NCBI GenBank assembly: GCA_946886075.1
Contig: CAMPHR010000001.1
Coordinates: forward strand, 163,474 to 227,473
Length of the DNA stretch: 64,000 nt
Direction: 5' to 3'
DNA from: an uncultured Novosphingobium sp.
Lineage (GTDB): Bacteria; Pseudomonadota; Alphaproteobacteria; Sphingomonadales; Sphingomonadaceae
Below are positions 17,130 through 25,701 of the stretch, in pieces (position 1 is the stretch's first letter; every line of letters starts with the position of its first letter). The notes below the pieces were generated by a model. That model made no database searches. It was not told the DNA's origin and saw nothing but the letters and a program-made list of their open reading frames with translations. The translations under genes and the position numbers were made by a program.

Positions 17130-18191
17130 ATGCCTGCCGATGTCGCTTCCACTTTCCTGCCCGTCGCGCCGCCCAGAATAGTCGATAGCCTCTATACCGA
17201 AGACCAGCATCAGCGGGTATTGGACGTCATCCGCCGCGAAGGCCCATGGTCGCTGATCCTCGCGCAATATTTCGCCTCGCCAGAGGAAGTGATCGCGACT
17301 TCGACCGGCTCTATCCCGGAAGGTTTTACGCCGACCTGGGACATGTTCATGAACCCGGTGTTCCGCGGCTACATCGCCGACAACGGCGTCAACCGTTATC
17401 CGGAACTGGACGACTGCTTCTATAACAAGAAGTTTCTCGACATGGCGCGCAGCTATTGGAACACGCCCTATATCGAATGCGACCAGTTGATGTTCAATCT
17501 TCAGGGACCCAGCTCGGCGGGCGGGTCTCCGCATGTCGATGGCACGCACTTTCGCGGCCTATACGAAGTCAACTGCCCGATCTGGCTGCTGAACATCATG
17601 GCCAAGTCCGGGCTGTTCAAGCGCTGGCAGGCGAAGAAGGCGCAGGTCATCGCCTGGTATTATCAGGGGCCGATCGGCGGCGGCTTCCATTATTGGCCGA
17701 ATGGGCCGCAAAATGATCCGGTCTGCCTGGAAGCGCCGATGTGGGGCGACGGCGTCGTGGTCGAAAATGAAATGATGTTCCACACGGCGCAGGGCTGCGG
17801 TCCTGTGGATCAGCGCAAACCCGCAGGTCTTGCGATCAACTCGACCATTTCGGCCGATCCCGGCGTCGCTGGCGGCTGGCGGATCATGACCGGCGACGAT
17901 GTCGTAGCGAAGATTCCGGAGCAGGAATTCCGCCTGCTGCTCCACTGGAACGCGCAGGTTTACACCGACCTCAACGACCTGCGCATTTCGCGCGATCATA
18001 GCGACGACATCACGACCGACATGGCGTTCGAGATTTTCGTGAAGGACCTGCGTGCGCGCGGCGAAATCTTTGAAATGCCCAGCGATCCGCTGCATGACAC
18101 CAACTTCATCGCCTTGCTGACCCGCGTCTATGATGTGGGAAGGCCCAAGGGCGTGCCAGAAGATCCGGTCGAGCCACGTCTGGTCGCCTGA
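17130..18191 (+). CDS. Orphan protein with a possible Fe(II)/2-oxoglutarate oxygenase-type metal motif
   Basis: A 353-residue soluble protein I cannot place in a named family. A possible facial triad is visible: PHVDGTH with His135 and Asp137, and a distal His218 in EMMFHTAQGCGP, then basic residues and INSTIS further on. This order (HxD...H...R) is what phytanoyl-CoA-dioxygenase-like enzymes have, and the length fits. Aromatic and Trp-rich segments (YWNTPYIECDQLMF; WYYQGPIGGGFHYWPNGP) are characteristic. ATG at 17130 follows GGAGAGAG; the open extension to 17067 overlaps the palindrome and is rejected. It is preceded by a TetR gene. Oxygenase function is inference only. Confidence 0.6.
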   Translation: MPADVASTFLPVAPPRIVDSLYTEDQHQRVLDVIRREGPWSLILAQYFASPEEVIATSTGSIPEGFTPTWDMFMNPVFRGYIADNGVNRYPELDDCFYNKKFLDMARSYWNTPYIECDQLMFNLQGPSSAGGSPHVDGTHFRGLYEVNCPIWLLNIMAKSGLFKRWQAKKAQVIAWYYQGPIGGGFHYWPNGPQNDPVCLEAPMWGDGVVVENEMMFHTAQGCGPVDQRKPAGLAINSTISADPGVAGGWRIMTGDDVVAKIPEQEFRLLLHWNAQVYTDLNDLRISRDHSDDITTDMAFEIFVKDLRARGEIFEMPSDPLHDTNFIALLTRVYDVGRPKGVPEDPVEPRLVA

Positions 18192-18215
18192 CATATCTGA
18201 CTTTGCCGGGGCGCT

Positions 18216-19112
18216 TCAGTCAGTGGGAGCGTCCCGGCCCAGCAAAGCTTCCGCCCTTTCCCGCAGCATCTCTGACACAGCGATGATGCGGGCGAGCTTC
18301 GCCATCTCCGGGTGCGTGACCAGCCAAAAGGAGCGCGCAATCTCCACCTCTTCGGGGAACAGGCGGACCAGCTTTTCATCTTCCGCCACGATGAAGTCCG
18401 GCAGCACGCCGATCCCCGCGCCATCCAATATCAGCTGGCGCTGCATCCCGATGCTGCTCGACCGGAGCGACGCTTCCAGCCCGGCATAGACCTCGTCCAG
18501 ATAGTCGAGCTCCGGCGAATAAAGGAATTCGGGCACATAGCCGATCAGCACATGCTCGTGCAGCCGATCGCGCGACACTGGAGCGCCGCGCCCCTCTAGA
18601 TAGCCGGGCGAGGCATAGAGGTGCAGCTTGTAATCGGCGAGCTTGCGCACCGCCAGATGCCCTCGCTGCGGCCGCGCCAGCATCACTGCCATATCCGCTT
18701 CCCGCTTCGACGGATTGAGGAATCCCGACGCGGTAATGACGTCCAGCCGGATGCCGGGATGGCGCGCATGAAATTGCGGGATCGCAGGAGCCAGGACCCA
18801 CCGGCCAAAACCCTCCGCCACCGACAGCCGCACTTGTCCGTTCAGGCTATGCCGCTCCCCCTTCACATCCACGATGGCCGACATCGCCGCGCTTTCGATG
18901 CTTTCGGCATGGCGGAGCAAGGCCGCGCCATGTTCCGTCAGCGCCCTTTCCGCGCCGCTCTGTTCGAACAGTTGCGCGTCCAACGCCTGCGACAATCGCC
19001 CCAAGCGCCGGGAAATCGTCGTGGCGTCGATGCCGAGCGCGCGCGCCGCAGGAGCCACTCGCTTCAACCGTGCGACCGTCAGGAATATGCGCAAATCGTC
19101 CCAATCGAACAT
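18216..19112 (-). CDS. LysR-family regulator of the valine operon
   Basis: A 298-residue LysR protein. The N-terminal winged helix-turn-helix spans residues 1-65 (FDWDDLRIFLTVARLKRVAPAARALG, TTISRRLGRL). The C-terminal periplasmic-binding-like effector domain covers ~90-295. The ATG at 19112 gives the family start MFDWDDL; ten upstream codons are open but unlikely. It is divergent from mmsA with a 104-base gap that contains a palindrome. LysR or AraC regulators next to mmsAB are common in proteobacteria, so control of valine or 3-hydroxyisobutyrate use is the likely role. Confidence 0.88.
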   Translation of the reverse strand: MFDWDDLRIFLTVARLKRVAPAARALGIDATTISRRLGRLSQALDAQLFEQSGAERALTEHGAALLRHAESIESAAMSAIVDVKGERHSLNGQVRLSVAEGFGRWVLAPAIPQFHARHPGIRLDVITASGFLNPSKREADMAVMLARPQRGHLAVRKLADYKLHLYASPGYLEGRGAPVSRDRLHEHVLIGYVPEFLYSPELDYLDEVYAGLEASLRSSSIGMQRQLILDGAGIGVLPDFIVAEDEKLVRLFPEEVEIARSFWLVTHPEMAKLARIIAVSEMLRERAEALLGRDAPTD

Positions 19113-19132
19113 CGGCCACACCCATGCAAAAA

Positions 19133-19149
19133 TGCAGATCAACTCTGCA
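19133..19149. promoter_or_regulatory. LysR-type operator and mmsA promoter region
   Basis: TGCAGA-TCAAC-TCTGCA is a perfect inverted repeat lying 21 bases from the lysR start on one side. On the other side, a possible promoter for mmsA (TTGAAT, 17 bases, CATGAT) follows at about 19161-19189. Confidence 0.55.
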
Positions 19150-19216
19150 ACAAAGGGGAATTGAATGCATTATCGCCTTTCGGCATGATAAGGCAAATCT
19201 TGAGCGAGAGGATGCC

Positions 19217-20713
19217 ATGCGCGATATTTCCCACAAGCTTGCCTTCGCCCATGACGGCGAAGCGGCGCGCTACAGTGACGTGTTCAATCCCAATGACGGG
19301 CAGGTGCAGGCCCGCGTCGCGCTCGGCGACCGTGCCCTGCTCGACCGCGCGGTGGAGGCGGCAAAGGCCGCGCAGCCCGCCTGGGCGGCGGTCAATCCGC
19401 AGCGGCGCGCCCGTGTAATGTTCAACTTCAAGGCGCTGGTCGAACAGCATATGGACGAACTCGCCCATCTGCTCTCGTCCGAACATGGGAAGGTGATCGC
19501 GGACTCGCGCGGCGACATCCAGCGCGGGTTGGAAGTCATCGAATTTTGCTGCGGCATCCCCCATGCGCTGAAAGGGGAATATACCCAGGGCGCAGGGCCG
19601 GGCATCGACGTCTATTCCATGCGCCAGCCGATCGGCATCGGCGCGGGCATCACACCCTTCAACTTCCCCGCCATGATCCCGCTGTGGATGTCGGGCGTCG
19701 CCATCGCGACGGGCAACGCCTTCATCCTCAAGCCCTCGGAGCGCGACCCTTCGGTCCCGGTGCGCCTGGCCGAACTCTTCCTGGAAGCGGGTCTGCCCGA
19801 AGGTATCCTGCAGGTCGTGCAGGGCGACAAGGAAATGGTCGACGCCATCCTCGATCATCCCGACATCGGCGCGATCAGCTTCGTCGGCTCCTCCGACATC
19901 GCTCACTATGTCTACAAGCGCGGCGTCGATAACGGAAAGCGCGTGCAGGCGATGGGCGGCGCGAAGAACCATGGCATCGTCATGCCCGATGCCGATCTGG
20001 ACCAGGTCGTCAACGACCTTTCGGGCGCGGCCTTCGGATCAGCAGGCGAACGCTGCATGGCGCTGCCCGTCGTGGTGCCGGTGGGCGAAAAGACCGCCAT
20101 CGCCCTTCGCGAAAAGCTGATCCCGGCCATCCAGGCGCTGCGCGTCGGCGTCTCGACCGATCCCGAAGCCCATTATGGCCCGGTGTTCAACGCCGCGCAC
20201 AAAGCGAAGATCGAGAATTATATCCAGATGGGTATCGATGAGGGCGCCGAGCTGGTGGTCGATGGCCGCGGCTTCACCCTGCAAGGGCATGAGCAGGGCT
20301 TCTTCGTCGGCCCCACGCTGTTTGATCAGGTCAAGCCCAGCATGCGGACCTACCAGGAAGAGATTTTCGGCCCCGTCCTGCAAATGGTGCGCGCGGAAAG
20401 CTTCGAGGATGCGCTCGCCCTGCCCAGCCAGCATCAATATGGCAATGGCGTCGCGATCTTCACCCGCAACGGCCATGCCGCGCGCGAGTTCGCCGCGCGG
20501 GTGAATGTCGGCATGGTCGGCATCAACGTGCCGATCCCCGTGCCGGTCGCTTATCACACATTCGGCGGCTGGAAGCGATCCGCCTTTGGAGACACCAACC
20601 AGCACGGCATGGAGGGCGTCAAATTCTGGACCAAGGTGAAGACCATCACCCAGCGCTGGCCCGATGGCGGCGCGTCCGGCGACAGCGCCTTCGTCATCCC
20701 GACCATGGGGTGA
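19217..20713 (+). CDS. mmsA: Methylmalonate-semialdehyde dehydrogenase (CoA-acylating)
   Basis: A 498-residue aldehyde dehydrogenase of the MmsA type. It oxidises (methyl)malonate semialdehyde with CoA and NAD to propionyl-CoA (or acetyl-CoA) and CO2, the last step of valine degradation. The catalytic Cys280 is in GSAGERCMALPV. The usual ALDH general-base Glu (ELGG) is replaced by Met in AMGGAKNH, the known signature of the CoA-dependent MmsA group. ATG at 19217 with GAGAGG upstream; a longer open frame to 19070 crosses the operator. First gene of mmsA-ACAD-mmsB. Confidence 0.95.
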   Translation: MRDISHKLAFAHDGEAARYSDVFNPNDGQVQARVALGDRALLDRAVEAAKAAQPAWAAVNPQRRARVMFNFKALVEQHMDELAHLLSSEHGKVIADSRGDIQRGLEVIEFCCGIPHALKGEYTQGAGPGIDVYSMRQPIGIGAGITPFNFPAMIPLWMSGVAIATGNAFILKPSERDPSVPVRLAELFLEAGLPEGILQVVQGDKEMVDAILDHPDIGAISFVGSSDIAHYVYKRGVDNGKRVQAMGGAKNHGIVMPDADLDQVVNDLSGAAFGSAGERCMALPVVVPVGEKTAIALREKLIPAIQALRVGVSTDPEAHYGPVFNAAHKAKIENYIQMGIDEGAELVVDGRGFTLQGHEQGFFVGPTLFDQVKPSMRTYQEEIFGPVLQMVRAESFEDALALPSQHQYGNGVAIFTRNGHAAREFAARVNVGMVGINVPIPVPVAYHTFGGWKRSAFGDTNQHGMEGVKFWTKVKTITQRWPDGGASGDSAFVIPTMG

Positions 20714-20784
20714 CAGCCGCGCGGGGAGAGCGCATGCTCTCCCGCAAAAGCCAGCGGCGCGCCATCGCCGCGACAGGATGCATG

Positions 20785-21927
20785 ATGACCCAGTTCGACC
20801 TTACCGACGACCAACGCCAGATACAGGAGATGGCCCGGCGCTTCACCGACGACGCGATCACGCCGCATGCGGCCGAATGGGATGAAAAGCACATCTTTCC
20901 CCGCGACACGATTCGCGCGGCGGCGGAGCTGGGCTTTGGCGGCATCTATGTGTCGGAAGCATCGGGCGGCATCGGGCTCGGGCGGCTGGAATCCGCGCTG
21001 ATCATGGAAGCCATGGCTTATGGCTGCCCCTCCACCAGCGCCTTCATATCGATCCACAACATGGCCGCCTGGATGATCGACCGCTTCGGCGCGCAGCCGG
21101 TAAAGGACAAATATCTCCCTTCCATGGTGCCGATGGAGCGGATGGGCAGCTATTGCCTGACCGAAGCGGGATCGGGATCGGACGCGGCCGCACTCAAGAC
21201 GCGCGCGGTGAAGGACGGCAGCGACTATCTCGTCACCGGCTCCAAGCAGTTCATTTCCGGCGGCGGCGAAAACGACATCTATGTCACCATGGTCCGCACG
21301 GGCGAGGATGGCCCCAAGGGCATAAGCTGCCTCGTCATCGAAAAGGACATGCCCGGCGTCAGCTTCGGCGCGCAGGAACGCAAGCTCGGCTGGCATTCGC
21401 AGCCCACCGCGCAGGTCAATTTCGACAATGTCCGCGTGCCTGCGGAGAATCTGTTGGGCGCGGAGGGCGAAGGCTTCCGCATCGCCATGATGGGCCTTGA
21501 CGGGGGCCGCCTCAACATCGGCGCCTGTTCGCTGGGCGGAGCGCAGCGCTGCCTCGACGAAGCGATCGCCTACACCAAGGACCGCAAGCAGTTCGGCCAG
21601 GCCATCGCCGACTTTCAGAACACGCAATTCACCCTCGCCGACATGGAAACCGAACTTCAGGCCGCCCGCGCCCTCCTCTACATGGCCGCAGTCAAGGTGA
21701 CGGAGAACGCGCCCGACAAGACCCGCTTCGCCGCCATGGCCAAGCGGCTCGCCACCGATGCTGGGTCCGCCATCGCCGACCGCGCGCTGCAATTGCATGG
21801 CGGCTACGGCTATCTGATGGACTATCCGATCGAGCGCTTCTGGCGCGACCTGCGCGTGCATTCGATCCTTGAGGGCACAAACCAGGTGATGCGCATGATC
21901 GTCGCCCGCGACCTGCTGCGCCCATGA
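20785..21927 (+). CDS. Acyl-CoA dehydrogenase, probable isobutyryl-CoA dehydrogenase
   Basis: A 380-residue FAD acyl-CoA dehydrogenase with the full ACAD architecture: N-terminal helical part, middle beta domain (YCLTEAGSGSDAAALKTRAV), FAD-contact segment RKQFGQAIADFQ, QLHGGYGYLMDYPIERFWRD, and the C-terminal catalytic-Glu segment ILEGTNQVMRMI. Position between mmsA and mmsB points to isobutyryl-CoA dehydrogenase of valine degradation (ACAD8 type). The second of two adjacent ATGs (20785) is chosen because AGGA at 20775-20778 is then six bases away. Confidence 0.9.
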   Translation: MTQFDLTDDQRQIQEMARRFTDDAITPHAAEWDEKHIFPRDTIRAAAELGFGGIYVSEASGGIGLGRLESALIMEAMAYGCPSTSAFISIHNMAAWMIDRFGAQPVKDKYLPSMVPMERMGSYCLTEAGSGSDAAALKTRAVKDGSDYLVTGSKQFISGGGENDIYVTMVRTGEDGPKGISCLVIEKDMPGVSFGAQERKLGWHSQPTAQVNFDNVRVPAENLLGAEGEGFRIAMMGLDGGRLNIGACSLGGAQRCLDEAIAYTKDRKQFGQAIADFQNTQFTLADMETELQAARALLYMAAVKVTENAPDKTRFAAMAKRLATDAGSAIADRALQLHGGYGYLMDYPIERFWRDLRVHSILEGTNQVMRMIVARDLLRP

Positions 21928-21939
21928 AGAGAGGACCAT

Positions 21940-22818
21940 ATGACTGACACGATCGCCTTCATTGGCCTGGGCAATATGGGCGGCGGGATGGCCGCGAACC
22001 TTGTGAAGAACGGCTTTACCGTCCGCGCCTTCGACCTTTCCGACGATGCGCTTGCCAAGGCGGAGGCCGCAGGCGCAATCCGCGCGGCCAGCGCCGCCGA
22101 TGCGGTCACGGGGGCAGACGCCGTCGTCACCATGCTCCCGGCGGGCAAGCATGTGGAGGCGGTCTATACCGATGAGGTGTTCGGCGCAGCCAAGCCCGGC
22201 ACGCTGTTCCTCGACTGCTCGACCATCGACGTGGCAACCGCCCGCCGCGTTATCACGGCGGCGAAGGCCAAGGGCTTCCAGATGGCCGACGCCCCCGTCT
22301 CAGGCGGGATCGCCGCCGCCAATGCCGGTTCGCTCACCTTCATGGTCGGCGGCGACGATGACGCTTTTTCGCGCGCCAAGCCAATCCTGTCCGCCATGGG
22401 CAAGGCCGTGATCCATGCTGGCAGCGACGGCAACGGCCAAGCCGCGAAGATCTGCAACAATATGCTGCTCGGCGCGACCATGGTGGCGACCTGCGAAGCC
22501 TTCGCCATGGCGCAAAAGATCGGCCTCGACGCGCAAACCTTCTACGACATCTCCAGCGTTTCGTCCGGCCAAAGCTGGTCGATGACGAGCTACTGCCCCG
22601 TCCCCGGCGTCGGCCCGCAATCGCCCGCCGACAATGGCTATAGCGGCGGTTTCGCCGTTGCCCTGATGCTCAAGGACCTGAAACTCGCACTGGGAGCCGC
22701 AGCATCGGTCAACGCCAGCGTACCCATGGGCGCGCAGGCGGAAAGCCTCTACCAACTGCTCGCCAACAGGGGTGAAGCGGGCCAGGATTTCTCCTCGATC
22801 ATCAAATTGCTGTCCTGA
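21940..22818 (+). CDS. mmsB: 3-Hydroxyisobutyrate dehydrogenase
   Basis: A 292-residue beta-hydroxyacid dehydrogenase. NAD site FIGLGNMGGGMAANL at residues ~6-20, substrate-binding DAPVSGGIAAANAGSLTFMVGG near 120-140, catalytic Lys in GNGQAAKICNNML near 170. It oxidises 3-hydroxyisobutyrate to methylmalonate semialdehyde, the MmsA substrate. It begins 12 bases after the acyl-CoA dehydrogenase stop. An enoyl-CoA hydratase and 3-hydroxyisobutyryl-CoA hydrolase, also needed for the pathway, are not in this operon. Confidence 0.95.
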   Translation: MTDTIAFIGLGNMGGGMAANLVKNGFTVRAFDLSDDALAKAEAAGAIRAASAADAVTGADAVVTMLPAGKHVEAVYTDEVFGAAKPGTLFLDCSTIDVATARRVITAAKAKGFQMADAPVSGGIAAANAGSLTFMVGGDDDAFSRAKPILSAMGKAVIHAGSDGNGQAAKICNNMLLGATMVATCEAFAMAQKIGLDAQTFYDISSVSSGQSWSMTSYCPVPGVGPQSPADNGYSGGFAVALMLKDLKLALGAAASVNASVPMGAQAESLYQLLANRGEAGQDFSSIIKLLS

Positions 22819-22930
22819 CCGGATCAACATGGATGCCGATTTAGCTGCCTGATCTGCAGCAAGCGCCATGCAACTCTACGTCCCGCCTTCCGTTACATTG
22901 ATAGGTCGTCAAAAAAAATGAGGCAAATCA

Positions 22931-23182
22931 ATGCGGATGGAAAGCGCTACAGGCTGGTCGCCAACATATAGCTATTCACCCCTGTACCGTCAGGACGAGC
23001 CCAATCATTGTCCCGGATGCGACCGGCAACAATGGCTCATCGGGCGGATGACTGCCGAATGTACCTTTTGTGGCTCCGCAATGCCGCTTGAACATTTCAG
23101 CACCTACAGCGCGTCGCCCCGGATCGAATGCCGCGACTATCTGGCGGATGATCTGCCGGATGATCTCCGGCCGGTTGCCTAG
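22931..23182 (+). CDS. Small four-Cys zinc-ribbon-like protein
   Basis: An 83-residue protein with Cys27-x2-Cys30 and Cys44-x2-Cys47 (CPGC ... CTFC) separated by 13 residues, the spacing of a zinc ribbon. The segment WLIGRMTAECTFCGSAMPLE looks like a small conserved sphingomonad protein of unknown function that I have seen annotated as hypothetical. The C-terminus is acidic. ATG at 22931 follows a GAGGC. It stands alone in a gap between mmsB and a convergent MFS gene. Function unknown; DNA/RNA binding is only a guess. Confidence 0.6.
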   Translation: MRMESATGWSPTYSYSPLYRQDEPNHCPGCDRQQWLIGRMTAECTFCGSAMPLEHFSTYSASPRIECRDYLADDLPDDLRPVA

Positions 23183-23319
23183 ATCGCCCTGCCCCACAAA
23201 GAGCCCCACCTCCCGAATAGAAGGCAGGGCAGTTTGGGTCGCACTGCAGGATAACCTGCAAAAAGCGAACCAGCATGGGGCGCCTTGGGTTCCGGTGCGG
23301 GAGCGAGGGCAAAATCGCC

Positions 23320-23340
23320 GCGGGTTCGGCTTAAACCCGC
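23320..23340. terminator. Hairpin between convergent genes
   Basis: GCGGGTT, loop CGGCTTA, AACCCGC, a perfect 7-bp stem with no T tract. It lies in the 249-base gap between the zinc-ribbon gene and the convergent MFS gene. Nothing else is evident in that gap. Confidence 0.4.
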
Positions 23341-23431
23341 AAAGCCCACGGAAACCGGGGCGTTTGGAAGCGCTATAACCAACGCTATAATCAAGAATAT
23401 CAACGCCAAAGACGGAGGAAAGGGGAACTGC

Positions 23432-24841
23432 TCAGCCCCGCGCCACCGTTTCGCTCGTCACCGCATAGCTGCGCAGTCCCGACCAGGCGGCGAGCCCGGC
23501 GAACAGCGTTGCGCACAGGCCAACGGTTGCCAGCGCCGGGCCGATCTGCCCCTGCCCCCCGAACAGCGCGCCGTCGATCAACGGCACGATCGCTGTCCCC
23601 AACGACAGCCCGACCAGACTGTTGGCCAGCAGGAACAGCGCAGCACCGGTCGCGCGCATGCTTGGCGGCGTCGCAAGCTGGATCGCGGCGAGGGAGCAAC
23701 CGAAATAGCCGTTGAAGCAGAAGGTCAGCATCGCAAAGAGCAACAGCAGCAGCGTGGCCGAAGGCATCACCGGCGCAAGTGCGGCCGGAACCACGCACAG
23801 GAAAGCGAGGATCATCGTCATCCGCAAATTGGCGTCGCGAACGCCCTTCAGCGACAACCTTTCCGCCGCGAACCCGCCAGCCAGCGACCCAAGGCTGCCG
23901 ACAAACAGGTAAATCAACCCCAGCCGCAGCGATGCCTGCCCCGGCGTCATGCCGAATGTGCGGATCAGCAGCGTCGGATACCAGGCCATCAGGCCATAGC
24001 CCATGATCCCCAGCAGCGTGCTATTGCCGTAGATGGCAGCGAACGTCCGCCAATGCGCGCGCAGATGGGACAGCGCGGCGCGAAACGGCATGCCAGCGCT
24101 TACCCAGCCAGCCCGCCGCGCCGGTTCACGCGCGAAAAAGACAAGCGCCGTCACCAGCAGGCCGGGCAGTGCAACCAGCAGGAACGCCGCGCGCCAGGTC
24201 GGCATCGGCCCCACGCCGGGCACCATCAACGCGCCCTGCTCCGCCACCATGTCGACCACCGCGCCACCCACCAGCAGCGCGAGGCCCCCGCCGATCGTGA
24301 TGCCCAGATTATAGATCGCCATCGCGCGGGAAAGCTGCGCAGGCGGATAGGCATCGCTCAGCCAACTATGGGCGGACGGCGAAAGCGACGCTTCTCCCAG
24401 CCCCACCCCCATCCGCGCGACGAACAGATGCGAATAGCTGCCCGCAAAGCCGCACAAAGCGGTGCAGGCGCTCCAGAACAACACGCCTACAGCGATGATC
24501 CGGCGGCGGCTGATCCGGTCGGCCAGCATGCCGATCGGAATGCCCACGACGGCGTACAGCATGGCAAAGGCCAGCCCCTGCAACAAGCCGACCTGCAAGT
24601 CGCTCAAGCCCAGATCCTGCTTGATCGGCTCGACCATCAGGCTCAGGATCTGCCGATCGACGAAGGATAATATGTAGGCGAGCAGGAATATGCCGAGCGC
24701 GACATGGGCCTGACGCAGACCGGCGCTGCCCCCTGCGGCAACAGGCTGTTCGCTATTCACTTCCCCATCCCCTCGCGCCACGGCTTTTGATCCTGCCTGA
24801 TTTGTCAGGCGTCTCTGCAGATCTTCGGGGGTAAAGGTCAA
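23432..24841 (-). CDS. MFS transporter (Spinster/ACS-like group)
   Basis: A 469-residue transporter with 12 predicted membrane helices after a ~40-residue hydrophilic N-terminus. The motif-A loop between helices 2 and 3 is GMLADRISRRRIIAVGV, and FVDRQILSLMVEPIKQDLGLSD after helix 1 is typical of the MFS group that sphingomonads carry next to aromatic or steroid degradation genes. The substrate is unknown, most likely an organic acid or hydrophobic compound. The true start may be downstream of 24841. Monocistronic; no linked regulator. Confidence 0.88.
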   Translation of the reverse strand: MTFTPEDLQRRLTNQAGSKAVARGDGEVNSEQPVAAGGSAGLRQAHVALGIFLLAYILSFVDRQILSLMVEPIKQDLGLSDLQVGLLQGLAFAMLYAVVGIPIGMLADRISRRRIIAVGVLFWSACTALCGFAGSYSHLFVARMGVGLGEASLSPSAHSWLSDAYPPAQLSRAMAIYNLGITIGGGLALLVGGAVVDMVAEQGALMVPGVGPMPTWRAAFLLVALPGLLVTALVFFAREPARRAGWVSAGMPFRAALSHLRAHWRTFAAIYGNSTLLGIMGYGLMAWYPTLLIRTFGMTPGQASLRLGLIYLFVGSLGSLAGGFAAERLSLKGVRDANLRMTMILAFLCVVPAALAPVMPSATLLLLLFAMLTFCFNGYFGCSLAAIQLATPPSMRATGAALFLLANSLVGLSLGTAIVPLIDGALFGGQGQIGPALATVGLCATLFAGLAAWSGLRSYAVTSETVARG

Positions 24842-24907
24842 GGTCGGACAGCAGGAGTGGAGGGTGTTTTAATGCAAACCCCTCCACCGGTCCAAAAGCT
24901 GGATAGT

Positions 24908-25321
24908 CTATTTGGATGTCGTCGTCTGACGATCGATCACGGGCTTTTCGCCGCGTTCCTTGTAGATCGACATGGAACGGGACCGGACCTGCCCATCCTT
25001 GCGCACATGGGTATTGGTCATCGACCGCGCCCGTTCATCTTCGTCGCGCGCCGTTGCGACCGACCGCTGGCGCGCCATATTCTCGTTGAACTTGGCGCGC
25101 GAGTCCGTGGTCGCCGTGCCGCCATCCGCAGCCGTCGCGGTGCCGCCGCCCGACACGCCCACGCTGTTCGCATCGGTCGTGCCGGACCCGTAGGTGCCAG
25201 CGGACACGTCCCCGGTCGTCGGCGTAGAAGATTGGGACGCCGCGCTGTTGGTCTGCGCGGATACGCCGCCCGCGCCAGCCAGACAGGCCGACGCCAGGGC
25301 TATGGCTATTGCTCGCTTCAT
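24908..25321 (-). CDS. Secreted Ser/Thr/Gly-rich small protein (paralogue 1)
   Basis: A 137-residue protein with a clear Sec signal peptide (MKRAIAIALASACLAGAGGVSA, cleaved before QTN). The mature part is rich in Ser, Thr and Gly to residue ~75, then charged with many Arg, Glu and Asp. It shares the segment TYGSGT with the protein encoded at 25702, so the two are paralogues. ATG at 25321 follows AAAGGAA and overlaps the stop of the preceding gene by 4 bases. Last of three similar-composition genes in an apparent operon. No domain recognised. Confidence 0.65.
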   Translation of the reverse strand: MKRAIAIALASACLAGAGGVSAQTNSAASQSSTPTTGDVSAGTYGSGTTDANSVGVSGGGTATAADGGTATTDSRAKFNENMARQRSVATARDEDERARSMTNTHVRKDGQVRSRSMSIYKERGEKPVIDRQTTTSK

Positions 25322-25647
25322 CTTTCGTTCCTTTCCGGTCGCTCGTCGATGATGATCCGGCATCCTTCCGGTCCACGCGTCACTGTCATGGATCGTCCCG
25401 ACCCATCGGCCGAACTTGATGCGCTGGACGATGATCCGGACGCGCCTGCCGATGAAGAGGATGCGCTGACATGCGACGACGCATGTGCGCCATGCGACGC
25501 GCTCGACGCAGCCGAGGCGCCCTGGCCATCATCGGCTATGACAGAGGTTTCGACCCGGCCATCGGCGAAGATATGGGTGCGTTGACAGGTCCCGCTGGCG
25601 GACTGAGCGCCAGCCGCCGCCGCGATCATCATGATGATTGGTCCCAT
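25318..25647 (-). CDS. Secreted Ser/Ala-rich small protein
   Basis: A 109-residue protein: a short hydrophobic start (GPIIMMIAAAAGAQSA) that may be a signal peptide, a Cys-containing segment (GTCQRTHIFADGRVETSV), a long Ser/Ala run (~45-90) and a conserved-looking end (RSMTVTRGPEGCRIIIDE) with a second Cys. The two Cys could pair in the periplasm. Its stop overlaps the start of the next gene (ATGA), which supports that both are real. The start is uncertain; 25647 is one of several choices. Function unknown. Confidence 0.5.
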   Translation of the reverse strand: MGPIIMMIAAAAGAQSASGTCQRTHIFADGRVETSVIADDGQGASAASSASHGAHASSHVSASSSSAGASGSSSSASSSADGSGRSMTVTRGPEGCRIIIDERPERNER

Positions 25648-25701
25648 GGTGACAGCTTTCTTGGGGACAAGGTCACTCGTCCCCAAAAGATAGGGGGAAA
25701 A

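Noticed and set aside
20554..22152. 532-codon open frame on the minus strand
   Set aside because: Antisense to the isobutyryl-CoA dehydrogenase and mmsB genes, with composition typical of antisense frames.
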